A stretch of 49,429 nucleotides of DNA from Bacillota bacterium (GTDB taxonomy: Bacteria > Bacillota > Clostridia > SK-Y3), in assembly GCA_022360955.1 (NCBI GenBank), contig JAKSBV010000335.1, positions 1 to 49,429 on the forward strand. Direction: 5' to 3'. Numbering within the stretch: the stretch's first letter is position 1; every line of letters begins with the position of its first letter. A model generated the notes under the pieces. That model did no database searches, was not told the origin of the DNA, and worked only from the letters and a program-made list of their open reading frames with translations. Below are positions 1 through 10,200 of the stretch, piece after piece. The translations under genes and the position numbers were made by a program.

Positions 1-45
1 TGCGGCACTAACAGGCTCTAAGCCTTTCCATAAGGTCATTTCCAT
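1..45 (-). CDS. 5' end of an unidentified leftward gene, cut by the window edge
   Basis: Reading leftward, a GGAGGTGAAG ribosome binding site (about 50-60) precedes an ATG at 45-43. An open frame of 15 codons (MEMTLWKGLEPVSAA) then runs off the window; a second ATG lies at 39-37. The fragment is too short to assign a family. It is divergent from tyrS, and the region between holds a repeat remnant and the tyrS T-box leader. The strong Shine-Dalgarno sequence is the main support. Confidence 0.45.
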   Translation of the reverse strand, partial: MEMTLWKGLEPVSAA

Positions 46-91
46 AATGTTCTTCACCTCCACTAAATACACCCTGGACTGAGAGGGGGGG

Positions 92-200
92 AATTAAGAA
101 TTAAGAATGAAGAATTAGATTTTGGAGAATGTCAGTGCAAGATTCTAGACCCTCGTCTCTCGGCCCTCAACTATTTTTTAGCTTTGGAATAATTTTCTTG
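92..200. repeat. Low-complexity repeat remnant (family A words)
   Basis: A run of degenerate GAATTAAGAAT/GAAGAATTA words is followed by a CCTCGTCTCTCGGCC-CTCAACTA segment and a TTTGGAATA motif. The same words recur at 2141-2200, 4541-4590, 6080-6110, 21044-21195 and, inverted, at 33570-33620. Here the inverted ends of the element are not visible, so this looks like a decayed copy. Confidence 0.5.
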
Positions 201-252
201 TGCCAAAATTTATGTATCTTGATTTGACGAGGGGATAAATAAAAAATTTCCC

Positions 253-282
253 TTGCATAAATATATTGTCATGTGGTAAAAT
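253..282 (+). promoter_or_regulatory. Probable sigma-A promoter of tyrS
   Basis: TTGCAT (253-258) and TAAAAT (277-282) are separated by 18 bases, with a TG extended -10 dinucleotide at 274-275. The placement just before the T-box leader fits transcription starting near 289. The call rests on consensus match only. Confidence 0.55.
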
Positions 283-288
283 ACACGA

Positions 289-622
289 AAGACATTGTGA
301 AATCTGAGAAAAGACGATGAAGGAGTACCAGTAGCAGTCTATGGTTACAATGCAGAGAGGGGTCCGGATGGTGCAAGGGCTTCAGTACATGGATTTGCGA
401 ATTACTCTCCGGAGTTGCATGCCGAAATAATTGTCTGTTAAAGTAGGTGTTGACGGGTGCCTGCCGTTATACGGGTATAATTTGAATGAGGCAAATCTTA
501 TACGAATGGTGTACGGTGCATAGTATAGGTATTCATACACATAGATGAATATCGGATTTGTAAATTAAGGTGGTACCACGGGCTTGCTCGTCCTTAGCAC
601 AAGGATGAGGGGGCTTTTTTTA
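289..622 (+). promoter_or_regulatory. T-box riboswitch (tyrosine) controlling tyrS
   Basis: The 14-base T-box core AAGGTGGTACCACG lies at 567-580. It is followed by a terminator hairpin (CTCGTCCTT 587-595 with AAGGATGAG 601-609) and a T-run. The upstream Stem I region ends with GAATTACTCTCCGGAG. Aligned to the thrS leader in this window (GAAGACCGCCTCGGAG), the specifier is TAC at 403-405, a tyrosine codon, in agreement with the downstream gene. By family knowledge, uncharged tRNA-Tyr binding stabilises the antiterminator and permits tyrS transcription. Confidence 0.9.
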
Positions 623-794
623 TGCAAGCCGTACACGTCGTACAACAGCGTGTATTTGAAAAACGAACATTGAAATGCAGTGTTTCCATAGGCCGCAAGA
701 GGGAATAGGCATAATGAAAGAATGACAGCCTATGAGAGTGGGTACGTTCAATTTTTCAAATGTACGCATTATTCATAAAGGAGGTATTTTTACG

Positions 795-2021
795 ATGGCA
801 AGTGTATTTGATACACTAAAAGAAAGAGGTTTTATCGCACAGCTGACCCATGAAGATGCGATTAGAGAAAAACTGGAAAACGAGAAAGTAACATTCTATA
901 TTGGTTTTGATCCTACGGCCGATAGTCTGCATGTAGGCCATTTTCTTCAAATGGTGGTTATGGCACATATGCAGAAGGCCGGTCACCACCCGATTGCGCT
1001 TATAGGCGGCGGCACAACCATGGTAGGTGATCCCACCGGCAAGACCGATATGCGCAGATTGATGACCAAAGAAGAAATTCAGCACAATGCCGACAACTTT
1101 AAAATACAAATGTCTAAATTTATTGATTTTAGTGATGGAAAAGCATTGATGGTAAACAATGCGGATTGGCTGCTGGATTTAAACTATGTAGCATTTTTAC
1201 GGGAAATCGGTGTGCATTTTTCCGTTAACCGCATGCTTACTGCCGAGTGTTTTAAATCCAGATTGGAAAAAGGACTTTCCTTTATAGAATTTAACTACAT
1301 GCTGATGCAAGGTTACGACTTCTTGGAATTGTACCAAAAATACGGCTGTATCATGCAGCTGGGCGGAGACGACCAATGGTCCAACATCCTCGGCGGTATC
1401 GATTTGGTGAGAAGGGTAGAAGGCAAAGAGGCTTACGGTATGACCTTTACGCTATTGACCACCAGTGAAGGAACGAAGATGGGTAAAACCGAAAAAGGAG
1501 CACTCTGGCTGGACCCGAACAAGACATCGCCTTTTGAGTTTTACCAGTACTGGAGAAACACCCATGATGCGGATGTCGTAAAATGTTTGAAGCTGCTTAC
1601 GTTCCTGCCGATGGACGAAATCAATGAATTGGCACGGCTGAAAGACCAGGAAATTAACAAAGCCAAGACAGTATTGGCCTATGAAGTAACAAAATTGGTG
1701 CACGGAGAAGAAGAAGCACAAAAGGCCCGACAGGCTGCGGAGGCGCTCTTTGCAAAAGGAGCTGTGGCGGAAGATATGCCTACGACAGAAATAACCGCTG
1801 CAGAACTGGGAGAAGGTATCAACGTATTGGATCTCTTGTCAAAAGCGAAGCTATTTTCGTCTCGGGGAGAAGGAAGGCGTTTGGTCAATCAGGGGGGCGT
1901 ATATGTCAACGGAAACCGGGTTGACACCATTGACTTAATGTTGACTCCGGCAGATTTCCCGCAGAATGAGTTGATGATTAGAAAAGGCAAGAAGGTGCAT
2001 CATAAAGTTATTCTACGGTAG
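795..2021 (+). CDS. tyrS: Tyrosyl-tRNA synthetase
   Basis: The enzyme charges tRNA-Tyr with tyrosine (class I aminoacyl-tRNA synthetase, cytoplasmic). The 408-residue product has the usual TyrRS length. It shows the HIGH-type motif HVGH at residues 46-49, the tyrosine-pocket region [10 protein letters not shown] near 188-197, the KMSKS-type loop KMGKT near 228-232, and a C-terminal S4 RNA-binding domain (about 345-405). I chose ATG 795 because AAAGGAGG lies about 10 bases upstream; an in-frame start at 732 would add 21 residues with no ribosome binding site. The tyrosine T-box directly upstream supports both function and regulation. Two TyrRS types exist in Firmicutes; I did not try to assign TyrS versus TyrZ. 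Confidence 0.97.
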   Translation: MASVFDTLKERGFIAQLTHEDAIREKLENEKVTFYIGFDPTADSLHVGHFLQMVVMAHMQKAGHHPIALIGGGTTMVGDPTGKTDMRRLMTKEEIQHNADNFKIQMSKFIDFSDGKALMVNNADWLLDLNYVAFLREIGVHFSVNRMLTAECFKSRLEKGLSFIEFNYMLMQGYDFLELYQKYGCIMQLGGDDQWSNILGGIDLVRRVEGKEAYGMTFTLLTTSEGTKMGKTEKGALWLDPNKTSPFEFYQYWRNTHDADVVKCLKLLTFLPMDEINELARLKDQEINKAKTVLAYEVTKLVHGEEEAQKARQAAEALFAKGAVAEDMPTTEITAAELGEGINVLDLLSKAKLFSSRGEGRRLVNQGGVYVNGNRVDTIDLMLTPADFPQNELMIRKGKKVHHKVILR

Positions 2022-2032
2022 TATGCTATATC

Positions 2033-2090
2033 TATATTGAACGTGAAAAAGAATGAGACTGAATAGGTTGAATTTTTCACGTTCAATATA
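2033..2090. repeat. Perfect 18-bp inverted repeat downstream of tyrS
   Basis: Bases 2033-2050 (TATATTGAACGTGAAAAA) are the exact complement of 2073-2090, with a 22-base loop. It sits 12 bases after the tyrS stop, but the right arm is followed by GGATCATGC rather than a T-run. It could act as a weak bidirectional terminator because its arms carry A/T tracts, or be a palindromic repeat. Confidence 0.7.
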
Positions 2091-2113
2091 GGATCATGCT
2101 TTATTGTAACTGC

Positions 2114-2233
2114 TATAGATAGCGCAGACCGGCATTCTCACCCCTCATCTCTCAGCCTTCAACTATTTGCAGCCTTGGAATACCAGTTGCCGCAATACGA
2201 TTGTATTTCCAACTGTACTGTTTATTATCTATA
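2114..2233. repeat. Dispersed repeat family A, copy A1 (short form)
   Basis: The element starts with TATAGATA (2114-2121) and ends with TATCTATA (2226-2233), forming short inverted ends. Inside are CTCATCTCTCAGCC, CAACTATTTGCAGCC, TTGGAATACC and an ACGATTGTATTTCC tract. The same order recurs at 4412-4640, 6064-6154 and, inverted, at 33521-33742 and 37252-37460. It abuts the GNAT ribosome binding site, so it forms part of that gene's leader. Confidence 0.75.
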
Positions 2234-2248
2234 AAGGAGCTGGTGTAA

Positions 2249-2839
2249 ATGGGAATAAAACTTGAAAGATATGATCCGCAAAAGCATGACAAAAAGGTGC
2301 TGGCGGAGTTAATATTTAAGTCCGATGAAGAAATGAATGCTTTGGTGTATGGCAATAATGCAACGGAGATAATCAAGATACTCCTTGATATGCCGGAAAG
2401 CTATTTTTTACCCGAATACACCAGATGCGCTATGCTTGATAATGAGCTTGTCGGGGTTATTGTACGATTTCCGGTAAGTCAGAGAAAAGAGGTCGACAAG
2501 AATGCAGGGCAGGGATTTATAAAGGCTATGGGTTTTTTCGGTTTCATTAGAAAAATGGCCCTATATATGAAAATGCAAAAGATGCTCGGAGGAGTATTAG
2601 ATCATGACGGGATGTATATACATACGCTATGTGTTGACGGCAGATTCCGTGGAAAAGGGATCGGTACGGAAATGCTTCAAGCAATTGCGGAAGAGAATAG
2701 CAAAATGTATCTTTATGTAAATACAAAAAACGAAGGGGCCATAAGGTTCTATAAAAGAAACGGATTTTATGAGAAGTTTCACGGGAAGTTGAAATATAAA
2801 GGTCAGGTTTTGGGTGAATATTTAATGGAAAGAAAATAG
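2249..2839 (+). CDS. GNAT-family N-acetyltransferase
   Basis: A predicted acetyl-CoA-dependent N-acyltransferase; the substrate is unknown. The 196-residue product has the GNAT acetyl-CoA loop as RFRGKGIGT (about 132-140) in the context YIHTLCVDGRFRGKGIG, and the C-terminal NEGAIRFYKRNGF segment (about 161-173) typical of motif B. ATG 2249 follows AAAGGAG at 2233-2239. The gene stands alone between tyrS and the LacI regulator, with a family A repeat as its leader. Context gives no hint of substrate. Confidence 0.88.
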   Translation: MGIKLERYDPQKHDKKVLAELIFKSDEEMNALVYGNNATEIIKILLDMPESYFLPEYTRCAMLDNELVGVIVRFPVSQRKEVDKNAGQGFIKAMGFFGFIRKMALYMKMQKMLGGVLDHDGMYIHTLCVDGRFRGKGIGTEMLQAIAEENSKMYLYVNTKNEGAIRFYKRNGFYEKFHGKLKYKGQVLGEYLMERK

Positions 2840-2881
2840 AGGTATATTCAAGTATGAGTGATCTAAAAAGCACTTGCTAAA

Positions 2882-2922
2882 GATAACCCACTGCAGCCTA
2901 AGAATGAAAAGCGATATACCTT
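2882..2922. repeat. Degenerate end of dispersed repeat family B
   Basis: GATAACCCACTGCAGCCTAA beginning at 2882 matches the left end of family B elements (GATARCCAACTGCAATCTAA in the copy at 4320). No clear matching right end is seen, so this is probably a decayed or truncated copy. Confidence 0.4.
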
Positions 2923-2994
2923 AGTATATTGTTTTTTTTGTGTAAAAATTTGCTCAATAGGCATTGAGAAAAATTGAATTTTATAAATCAAATA

Positions 2995-3023
2995 TTGACA
3001 CGTGTAAACTAATGAGCTATAAT
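2995..3023 (+). promoter_or_regulatory. Sigma-A promoter of the LacI-type regulator with overlapping operator
   Basis: TTGACA (2995-3000) and TATAAT (3018-3023), spaced by exactly 17 bases, make a consensus promoter. The near-palindrome TTGACACGTGTAAA (2995-3008) covers the -35 box and has the central CG typical of LacI-family operators. It differs by one base from the perfect TTTACACGTGTAAA palindrome at 4290-4303. This predicts negative autoregulation. Confidence 0.8.
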
Positions 3024-3061
3024 GATAGTAGATCCCTGTAATACCATAGAAGGAGCGTTAT

Positions 3062-4072
3062 ATGAACAAACAAGTTTCAAGCAAGGATGTTGCCAAGGAG
3101 GCTAATGTTTCCAGGGCCACCGTTTCTTATGTGCTTAACAATGTAGATCGTGTTAAAATCAAACCGGAAACCAGGCAGAAAGTACTCCAAGCCGCAAAAA
3201 AGCTGGGCTATCATCCGAATGCTATTGCCAGGGCCATGAAGACAGGACAATCTATGTCGATAGGTGTATTGTCCAATTGGCATATTGCACATCAAAGATT
3301 TACAGAGGTGTTGAAAGGTGTCAAAGACGTCCTTGGCAGACACGCGTACAGCATTACCCTGTGTTCATATAAATCAAACGAGCAAGAGCATCCGGAGTAT
3401 TATCAATATTATCTGGAAAAAAAAATTGACGGTGTTATATTAATTTCCGCCAGGGAAACGATCAATGAGGATGCAGTTGCAGTCATTCGTAAAAAGAAAA
3501 TGCCCGTTGTACTGGCGGATTTTCATTACAACAATCCGACGGTTCCTTGTATCGATATAGATTACCATCACGGCGGTTACACGGCTGCAAAGTATTTAAT
3601 CGAAAAAGGACATAGGCATTTTATTTATCTAGGGCCTAAATCTTTGGCGTTGCAGGAGAGACAGCGGATTTCAGGTGTAAAGAAAGCCTTTGAAGATGTG
3701 GGATTGAACCCGGAAGAGCTGGTTCAAATCAGTATTGAGGAGCCTAACAAACAGGATGATGAAGATATTATCGATGTACTTAAAAACAAAGGCAATAAAA
3801 GTGCAATAATTATTAGCAACTACATCATTGCTTTTAATACGCTTTATTTGGCAAATAAGATGGGCATAAAAGTACCTGAAGAATTGGCTGTAATTTCACT
3901 GGGAGGCTCGGATTTTGCAAAGTACAGCTACCCGAGACTGTCTACCTCGGATTTACCGTTATATGAGATGGGGTGCAGAAGTGCGCAGGCCTTGCTGGAT
4001 TTGATCAACAACAATGGGGATTCGGTCCATATGAGCTTGCCATGCAGGTTGAATATTAGAGAAACCTGTTAG
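3062..4072 (+). CDS. LacI/GalR-family transcriptional regulator
   Basis: A sugar-responsive DNA-binding repressor by family. The 336-residue product starts with a LacI helix-turn-helix and hinge helix (SSKDVAKEANVSRATVSYVLNN, about 6-27, then KLGYHPNAIARAM), followed by a periplasmic-binding-protein-like effector domain (about 65-336). ATG 3062 follows GAAGGAG. Its own promoter overlaps a palindromic ACACGTGT site, and a 20-bp perfect version lies between this gene and the sulfatase, so it probably controls itself and the sulfatase/mannosidase genes downstream. The effector sugar cannot be read from sequence. Confidence 0.93.
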   Translation: MNKQVSSKDVAKEANVSRATVSYVLNNVDRVKIKPETRQKVLQAAKKLGYHPNAIARAMKTGQSMSIGVLSNWHIAHQRFTEVLKGVKDVLGRHAYSITLCSYKSNEQEHPEYYQYYLEKKIDGVILISARETINEDAVAVIRKKKMPVVLADFHYNNPTVPCIDIDYHHGGYTAAKYLIEKGHRHFIYLGPKSLALQERQRISGVKKAFEDVGLNPEELVQISIEEPNKQDDEDIIDVLKNKGNKSAIIISNYIIAFNTLYLANKMGIKVPEELAVISLGGSDFAKYSYPRLSTSDLPLYEMGCRSAQALLDLINNNGDSVHMSLPCRLNIRETC

Positions 4073-4286
4073 AGTTGTCTTTTAAAGCGGTATGTACTTT
4101 TGAGCAAAAAACGGAGCAGCGTCCTTATTTTGTTCAAAGAACCGGAACGGTTTAAAACGCGTTGTCTTTAGCGGGCAGGCGGTGGGGAAAACCAGTCACA
4201 AAGCGTACATCGAATGTCCGTATTACCTAAAAGTCATACGTCTTAGCAACATAGGCTATATGATTTTTGGGTATATTTTCAAGAAT

Positions 4287-4306
4287 TAATTTACACGTGT
4301 AAATTA
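4287..4306. promoter_or_regulatory. Perfect 20-bp palindromic LacI-type operator
   Basis: TAATTTACACGTGTAAATTA is a perfect palindrome with the central CG expected for LacI-family binding. It shares the ACACGTGT core with the site in the regulator's own promoter (2995-3008). It lies 215 bases after the regulator's stop and about 390 bases before the sulfatase start. A half-site (CGTGTAAA) follows at 4646-4653. Confidence 0.75.
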
Positions 4307-4319
4307 TTGGATAGCTAGA

Positions 4320-4413
4320 GATAGCCAACTGCAATCTAAAGATACATTTATAGAACTAACGACGGCCCTGCGTTTGTTGTGTAAATATAAATTCGATTTT
4401 AAAGTTGGTTATC
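4320..4413. repeat. Dispersed repeat family B, copy B1
   Basis: Ends are GATAGCCAACT (4320-4330) and its imperfect inverse AGTTGGTTATC (4403-4413). The interior carries the shared CTGCGTTTGTTGTGTAAATA segment. Length 94 bp with no coding potential, resembling a MITE-like palindromic element. Other copies lie at 12402, 14898, 30994 and 31827. Confidence 0.75.
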
Positions 4414-4640
4414 GATAAATGATGAACACTAGAACCAGAAATATAATCGTATGGATAAACCGGAGGTCAGAGGGTGGAAAATGACTAAACAGGGATGGAG
4501 AGTAAAATAGCAACCAGGTGTCATGAACGGTGGGCGGTTCATTCTCACCCCTCATCGCTCAGCCCTCAATTATTTGCAGCCTTGGAATACCTGTTGCTGG
4601 AGTACGATTATAGTTCAGACTTTACTGTTTATTATCTATA
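4412..4640. repeat. Dispersed repeat family A, copy A2 (long form)
   Basis: A long copy of about 229 bp. The left part (ACCAGAAATATAATCGTATGG, then a GGAGGTCAGAGGGTGG-type tract) is the inverse of 33640-33742. The right part (CTCATCGCTCAGCCCTCAAT to TTTATTATCTATA) matches copy A1. It directly abuts the right end of family B copy B1, so two different elements are nested or adjacent here. Together with the operator it fills the gap before the sulfatase. Confidence 0.7.
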
Positions 4641-4641
4641 T

Positions 4642-4653
4642 AAAACGTGTAAA
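4642..4653 (+). promoter_or_regulatory. Possible operator half-site upstream of the sulfatase
   Basis: AAAACGTGTAAA keeps the right half (CGTGTAAA) of the LacI-type palindrome but not the left half. It lies about 45 bases before the sulfatase start, where a promoter-proximal operator would be expected. The evidence is similarity only. Confidence 0.35.
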
Positions 4654-4698
4654 GGTTGATGAAATGATAAACTTAAAAAGATTGGGGAGGTCAAAGTT

Positions 4699-6054
4699 AT
4701 GAGAGCAAAAAATAAGAAGCCAAATATCCTGTTTGTTTTTTCAGACCAGCAAAGGTGGGATACGGTTGGTTGTTACGGACAACCGTTGAATGTAACACCT
4801 CATCTGGACAAAATGGCCGAAAAGGGCGTGCGGTTTGAATACGCATTTACCTGTCAGCCCGTATGTGGTCCCGCCAGGGCTTGTATCCAGACGGGAAAAT
4901 ATGCTACGGAAACGGGCTGTTATAAAAATAATATTGCGTTGCCCCTTGATGAAAAGACGATTGCCCATTATTTTTCGGAGGCAGGGTATGATGTGGGATA
5001 TGTAGGCAAATGGCATCTTGCTTCGACAGGAAGTGAATTTGATTTTAAGACGGAGCCTATTCCACCGGAGAGAAGAGGGGGATACAAAGATTACTGGGTG
5101 GCAGCCGACCTGCTTGAATCTACTTCGCACGGGTATGACGGATATATGTTTGACGGGGATATGAATAAGGTGGAGTTTACGGGATACCGTGCCGACTGCG
5201 TAACAGATTTTGCCTTAGATTACTTGCGTAACCGAGATCGTGAAAATCCCTTCTTTTTATTTATTTCTTATATAGAACCCCACCATCAAAATGACCGGAA
5301 CAGGTATGAAGGGCCCAAGGGTTCAAAGGAAAGATTTAAGGATTTTGAAGTGCCAGAGGATCTGGCGCAGACGGAAGGGGACTGGAGAGAAAGTTATCCC
5401 GACTATTTGGGGTGCTGTGCAAGCCTTGACGATAATGTGGGGAGGCTGTTGAGCGAATTGGAAAGTCAGGGTATAGCAGAAGATACGATCATTTTTTATA
5501 CCAGTGACCATGGTTCTCATTTTAAAACACGTAATTATGAATACAAGCGTTCGTGCCATGAAAATAGCATTCGTATCCCGATGATTGCCTATGGACCCGG
5601 GTTTGAAGGGGGAAAGGTCATATCCGAACTCACCGGCTTGATCGATATTCCTCCTACGTTATTGGCCTGCGGGGGGATCGAAAAGCCGGAGATGATGCAG
5701 GGACGTCCGTTGCAGCAGCTTGTAGAAGGTAACGCAGAGGATTGGCCGCAGGAAGTCTTTATACAGATCAGTGAATCACAAGTAGGCAGGGCGATTCGTA
5801 CAAAACAATGGAAATATGGCGTGACTGCACCCCATAAAAATGGTAAAAACGACAGCAGCAGTGATGCTTATGTTGAGCAGCATTTATATGACCTGAACCG
5901 GGACCCAGATGAAAGAAATAACCTGATCGGAAAGCCAGGATACAGAGAAATATGCGACAAACTAGCCGGAATCCTAAGAAAAAAATGGTGGAAGCAGGAG
6001 AAAAAGAACCGGAGATCTTGCATTTTCGAAGAAAAAGTAGTAATATCCCTATAA
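4699..6054 (+). CDS. Type I sulfatase (formylglycine-dependent, Cys-type)
   Basis: Predicted to hydrolyse a sulfate ester on a glycan. The 451-residue product has the N-terminal metal-binding NILFVFSDQQRWDTVG segment, the signature CGPAR with Cys56 as the residue to be converted to formylglycine, GKWHL near 112, and a C-terminal metal/active-site TSDHG segment (about 269-273). No signal peptide is visible, which suggests a cytoplasmic enzyme acting on imported oligosaccharides. Cys-type sulfatases in anaerobes are normally matured by the radical-SAM enzyme anSME; no such gene is in this window. ATG 4699 follows GGGGAGG. Placement between a LacI regulator and an AraC/alpha-mannosidase pair suggests a sulfated, mannose-containing substrate; that is inference. 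Confidence 0.93.
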   Translation: MRAKNKKPNILFVFSDQQRWDTVGCYGQPLNVTPHLDKMAEKGVRFEYAFTCQPVCGPARACIQTGKYATETGCYKNNIALPLDEKTIAHYFSEAGYDVGYVGKWHLASTGSEFDFKTEPIPPERRGGYKDYWVAADLLESTSHGYDGYMFDGDMNKVEFTGYRADCVTDFALDYLRNRDRENPFFLFISYIEPHHQNDRNRYEGPKGSKERFKDFEVPEDLAQTEGDWRESYPDYLGCCASLDDNVGRLLSELESQGIAEDTIIFYTSDHGSHFKTRNYEYKRSCHENSIRIPMIAYGPGFEGGKVISELTGLIDIPPTLLACGGIEKPEMMQGRPLQQLVEGNAEDWPQEVFIQISESQVGRAIRTKQWKYGVTAPHKNGKNDSSSDAYVEQHLYDLNRDPDERNNLIGKPGYREICDKLAGILRKKWWKQEKKNRRSCIFEEKVVISL

Positions 6055-6063
6055 AGAATATAA

Positions 6064-6154
6064 TATAGATAACGCACACCGGCCTCAACTACTTTTTAGT
6101 CTTGGAATACCTGTTGCCGGAGTACTATTTTATCTTTACAGTGCGATATCTATA
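6064..6154. repeat. Dispersed repeat family A, copy A4 (short form)
   Basis: TATAGATA (6064-6071) and TATCTATA (6147-6154) bound a 91-bp copy with CTCAACTACTTTTTAG, TTGGAATACCTGTTGCCGG and AGTACTATTTTATC. It is internally deleted relative to the long copies and fills the space between the sulfatase and the AraC gene. Confidence 0.75.
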
Positions 6155-6175
6155 AATGAGAAGGGGATATGGGAT

Positions 6176-7054
6176 TTGGATCTTGGAATTGCTTCTCGAA
6201 AGCTTTCGGAACTTGATTTAAAGATGACGGTTGATAATCTTATGATAGACACCTTATGGTTTAGGGTGGCGGAATACGAAGGGGATTGGTGCATCAACAC
6301 ACATATGCATTCCACCTATGAGTTTCATTTTATTTGTGCCGGGTGCTCTAAGGTGGTGCTTGAAAACGGGTCGTTTATTGCCGGTGCGGGAGAGTTCTAC
6401 TTGACGGCCCCCGGTGTGTACCATCAGCAGATTGGCATTGGAACGGAAAAATGTGTTGAGTATTGCATTAATTGTGACATTCAACTTATTGATGATCGAT
6501 TCTCGGAAGCACGCCATATGTTGGAAATCTTCAAAAAAACCCATTGTAAAAATATGAAAGATTCCCTGGGAGCAATGGGCTTTTTTGAAGCTGCCTTACA
6601 TGAGGCCTATTATCAAAACGTAGGATTTTACAATAAGATTAAGGGCCTTGCGACGATGATTATTATTACGGTGGCCAGGATGCTGAGTGAAGATTCGCCG
6701 GCGGAATACAATATACCTATGAAGAATAAAGAAGATGATTATCGGCTGGGGCAAATAGAAAAATTCATTGAAGATAATATTTTTAATACAATTACAACCG
6801 GGGATGTTGCCAAATATATGTACCTGAGTGAAAAACAGGTCTGCAGGATCATTGAGAGGGCTAAAGGCATCTCTACCAAGGGATTGATGATACACAAGAA
6901 ACATCAGAAGGCCAAAGAATTACTCAAAGACAGCAATCTTTCAATCAAGGAAATATCCGAAATGCTTGGTTATTCCAGTGAATATTATTTTAATCAATTC
7001 TTTAAAACACAAGAAGGCTATCCGCCCGGGGTCTATCGAAAGAATATTAAGTAA
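6176..7054 (+). CDS. AraC-family transcriptional regulator with cupin-like sensor domain
   Basis: A sugar-type activator by family. The 292-residue product has an N-terminal cupin-like segment with HMHSTYEFHFICAG (about 42-55) and GAGEFYLTAPGVYHQ, and a C-terminal double helix-turn-helix (about 195-290) ending in the typical SSEYYFNQFFKTQEGYPPG. I used TTG 6176, nine bases after AAGGGG at 6161-6166; an upstream ATG at 6169 is in another frame. It precedes the GH38 gene and probably regulates it or the sulfatase. Confidence 0.9.
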   Translation: MDLGIASRKLSELDLKMTVDNLMIDTLWFRVAEYEGDWCINTHMHSTYEFHFICAGCSKVVLENGSFIAGAGEFYLTAPGVYHQQIGIGTEKCVEYCINCDIQLIDDRFSEARHMLEIFKKTHCKNMKDSLGAMGFFEAALHEAYYQNVGFYNKIKGLATMIIITVARMLSEDSPAEYNIPMKNKEDDYRLGQIEKFIEDNIFNTITTGDVAKYMYLSEKQVCRIIERAKGISTKGLMIHKKHQKAKELLKDSNLSIKEISEMLGYSSEYYFNQFFKTQEGYPPGVYRKNIK

Positions 7055-7279
7055 GGCGATTAAAGATGAGGGGATATCTATGTCTTCGGTGTAAATCTGT
7101 TTTGACGATGTCTGAAAATATTAAAAATAAGTCTTTTTATCAGATTTTAGTCCGACGATTCCTAGTATATAATAACTATAATCCTATGGATAGTTTGCAG
7201 TTCCGTGTTCAAACCTCATAAAGCGCGGGAGCCTTGAACGATGAACTGTAGGCTGCAAATTGAATGCGGAGGTATGACT

Positions 7280-10200
7280 ATGTTTTTAACGGACCAGAGA
7301 GTCAAAAGGATTTGTGAAGAGTTAGCGGAGTATATGCATCCGGACAGTGAGAAAATCCTGTCCTATAAAATGAAAGAAGGAAATTTTAAGGGTGGTGAAG
7401 CACCGGGTTTGGATACCACGGGGTGGGAATCCTTTCATCCTGAACAGAGGTGGGGAGGCCTGGACAAGCACTACTGGTTTAGAACGGAAGTAAAAATACC
7501 GGACAGGTTTGAAAATCAAACCGTTATTTACGAGCTGACTACCGGAAGAGAAAAGGACTGGGATGCAACGAACCCGCAATTTCTCGTCTATGTTAATGGT
7601 GAGCTGGTACAGGGACTGGATGTCAATCATAGGGATATTATCCTTTGTGAAAAGGCAAAGGCCGGCGAAGTATATGCAATAGCCCTGCATGCTTATTCGG
7701 GCATGGAAGCGGGATTGGTCGAGCTCAATTCTCAACTCTCGGTATTGGATCGGGAAGTTGAAAAATTATACTATAACATCAAGGTGCCTTTAGATGTTGC
7801 AACATTACTGGGAGAAGAAGATGAGAGAAGGTTTAAGATTTTAAACTTTTTGAATGAAGCCGTCAATATACTGGATCTCAGAAAACCTTTCTCCGAAAGT
7901 TATCATGTTTCGGTGCGGGAAGCCAACCAATTTTTAGAAACGGCATTTTATGAGGAATACTGCGGCGAGAGTAATGGGATTGCCCATTGCGTAGGCCATA
8001 CGCACATAGACGTAGCTTGGAAGTGGGCGTTGGCACAGACGCGGGAAAAGGTGGTAAGAAGTTTTTCCACAGTACTCAATTTGATGAAGCAGTATCCGGA
8101 GTATAGGTTTATGTCCAGCCAGCCGCAGCTTTACAAATTTATCAAGGAAGATCAGCCGGAAGTATATGAAGCCATTAAGCAAAGTGTAGCCGATGGCAAA
8201 TGGGAGCCGGAAGGCGGGATGTGGCTTGAGGCGGATTGCAACCTCGCTTCAGGTGAATCGCTGGTAAGACAGGTGATGTTCGGAAAAAGATTTTTCCAAC
8301 AAGAGTTTGGCGTAGACAATCGGATATTGTGGCTGCCCGATGTATTCGGCTACAGTGCGGCATTACCTCAAATCCTTAGAAAATCAGGCATTGACTATTT
8401 TATGACAACCAAAATTAGTTGGAACGAATACAACAAGATGCCCTATGATACTTTTATGTGGCATGGGATAGACGGTACGGACATTTTGACCCACTTTATA
8501 ACCACCTGTGATTTTGCAGAAGCCGAAGAAGATCACAGGACCACCTATAACGGAGACCTGATTCCTTCTCAAGTGATGGGAACGTGGAGACGTTATCAGC
8601 AAAAGAGTTTAAACGATAATGTACTGATTAGTTTCGGTCACGGTGACGGCGGCGGCGGTCCCACAAAAGGAATGCTGGAAAACGCAAGAAGAATGGAAAA
8701 AGGTATTCCGGGATGCCCGAAAGTGAAAATGGGTCATTCTCTTGACTTTTTCGAGGAGCTTGAAACGAAGGTTGCAGAGAATCCTAAATTCCCGAAATGG
8801 GTGGGAGAACTTTACTTGGAGTATCACCGCGGAACCTACACATCTATGGCGCGGAACAAAAAGTATAACCGGAAGAGCGAATTGATGTATCAGGATGCGG
8901 AATGGCTGTCTGTTCTCAACAAGTATGCGGCACAGGCGGGGCAATATCCGGCCGGGCAGCTGAATGAAGGATGGGAGACCATTTTGCTGAACCAATTTCA
9001 TGATATACTCCCCGGTTCTTCCATTAAAGAAGTATATGAGGACTCTCTGGAGCAGTATATAAAAGTGGTGGAAGACGGGCAGCAGCTTATTGATTCGGCT
9101 TCGGACAGTATTGTTGAGAGGATCGATTTGAAACACACGTCGGTAGTGGTATTTAATCCGTTAGGCCATGACAGGAGTGACGTAGTAGCATTTGAGCTGC
9201 CGGACGGATACGATGACGCAGAGGTGTACGATGAGGACGGCAGAAAGATTGCAGTACAAATCGTTGAAGATGGGAAGGGTATCTTTTTTGCCGAACAGGT
9301 TCCGGCCAAGGGGTATAAGTCGTTCAGGCTGGAAAAAGCCGCAAGGCGGGAGCAAGCAGAGCCGATTGCCGTTGACCGCGGAAACCTGGCAAACCGATTT
9401 TTCGATATTCAATTGGATGAAAATGCAAATATTGTGTCTATTTTTGATAAAGTAAACAACCGGCAGGTATTGCAAAAAGGGATGCGCGGAAATGTACTGC
9501 AGGCTTTTGAGGATAAGCCTATCACGTATGATGCATGGGATATTAATCTGTACTACCAGGAAAAAATGTGGGAAATCAATGATGTCCAAAGCATAAAAGT
9601 CGTGGAAAATGGACCGGTAAGAGCGTGCTTGAAAATTGAGAAAAGCTTTCTTGATTCTACAATCGTACAAAAGCTGTATATCTATCATGATCTTCCGAGG
9701 ATAGATTTTGCCAACGTTATTGATTGGAAAGAAAAACAGATATTGTTAAAAACCGCTTTTCCGGTGGATATTCATACGGATAAAGCTGCCTATGATATTC
9801 AATATGGAAATGTTGAAAGGCCTACGCATTGGAATACCAGCTGGGATACTGCCAGGTTTGAGGTATGTGCGCATAAATGGGCGGATTTGTCTGAGGATGG
9901 TTACGGTGTGAGCTTGATGAACGATTGCAAGTACGGTTATGATATTAAAGACGGAGTGATGAGACTGACCCTGTTGAAATCTGCAGTTGAACCTAACCCT
10001 GATGCGGATAGAGAAATACACAGCTTTACCTATTCCCTTTATCCCCATGCTGAGGACTGGAAAAGAGCGGGAACCGTTTCGATGGCTTACGCATTGAATT
10101 GTCCCATGTATGCAAAGGTGGAAAAAGCACACGAAGGCACTTTGCCGGCGGCCCTTTCATTTGTTCAAACGAATCAAGAAAACGTCGTGATTGAGGTTGT

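Noticed and set aside
8998-9309. Minus-strand frames inside the GH38 gene (for example 8609-9136, 8998-9309 and 9161-9688)
   Set aside because: They overlap a strongly supported GH38 coding region in antisense and show no motif or ribosome binding site.
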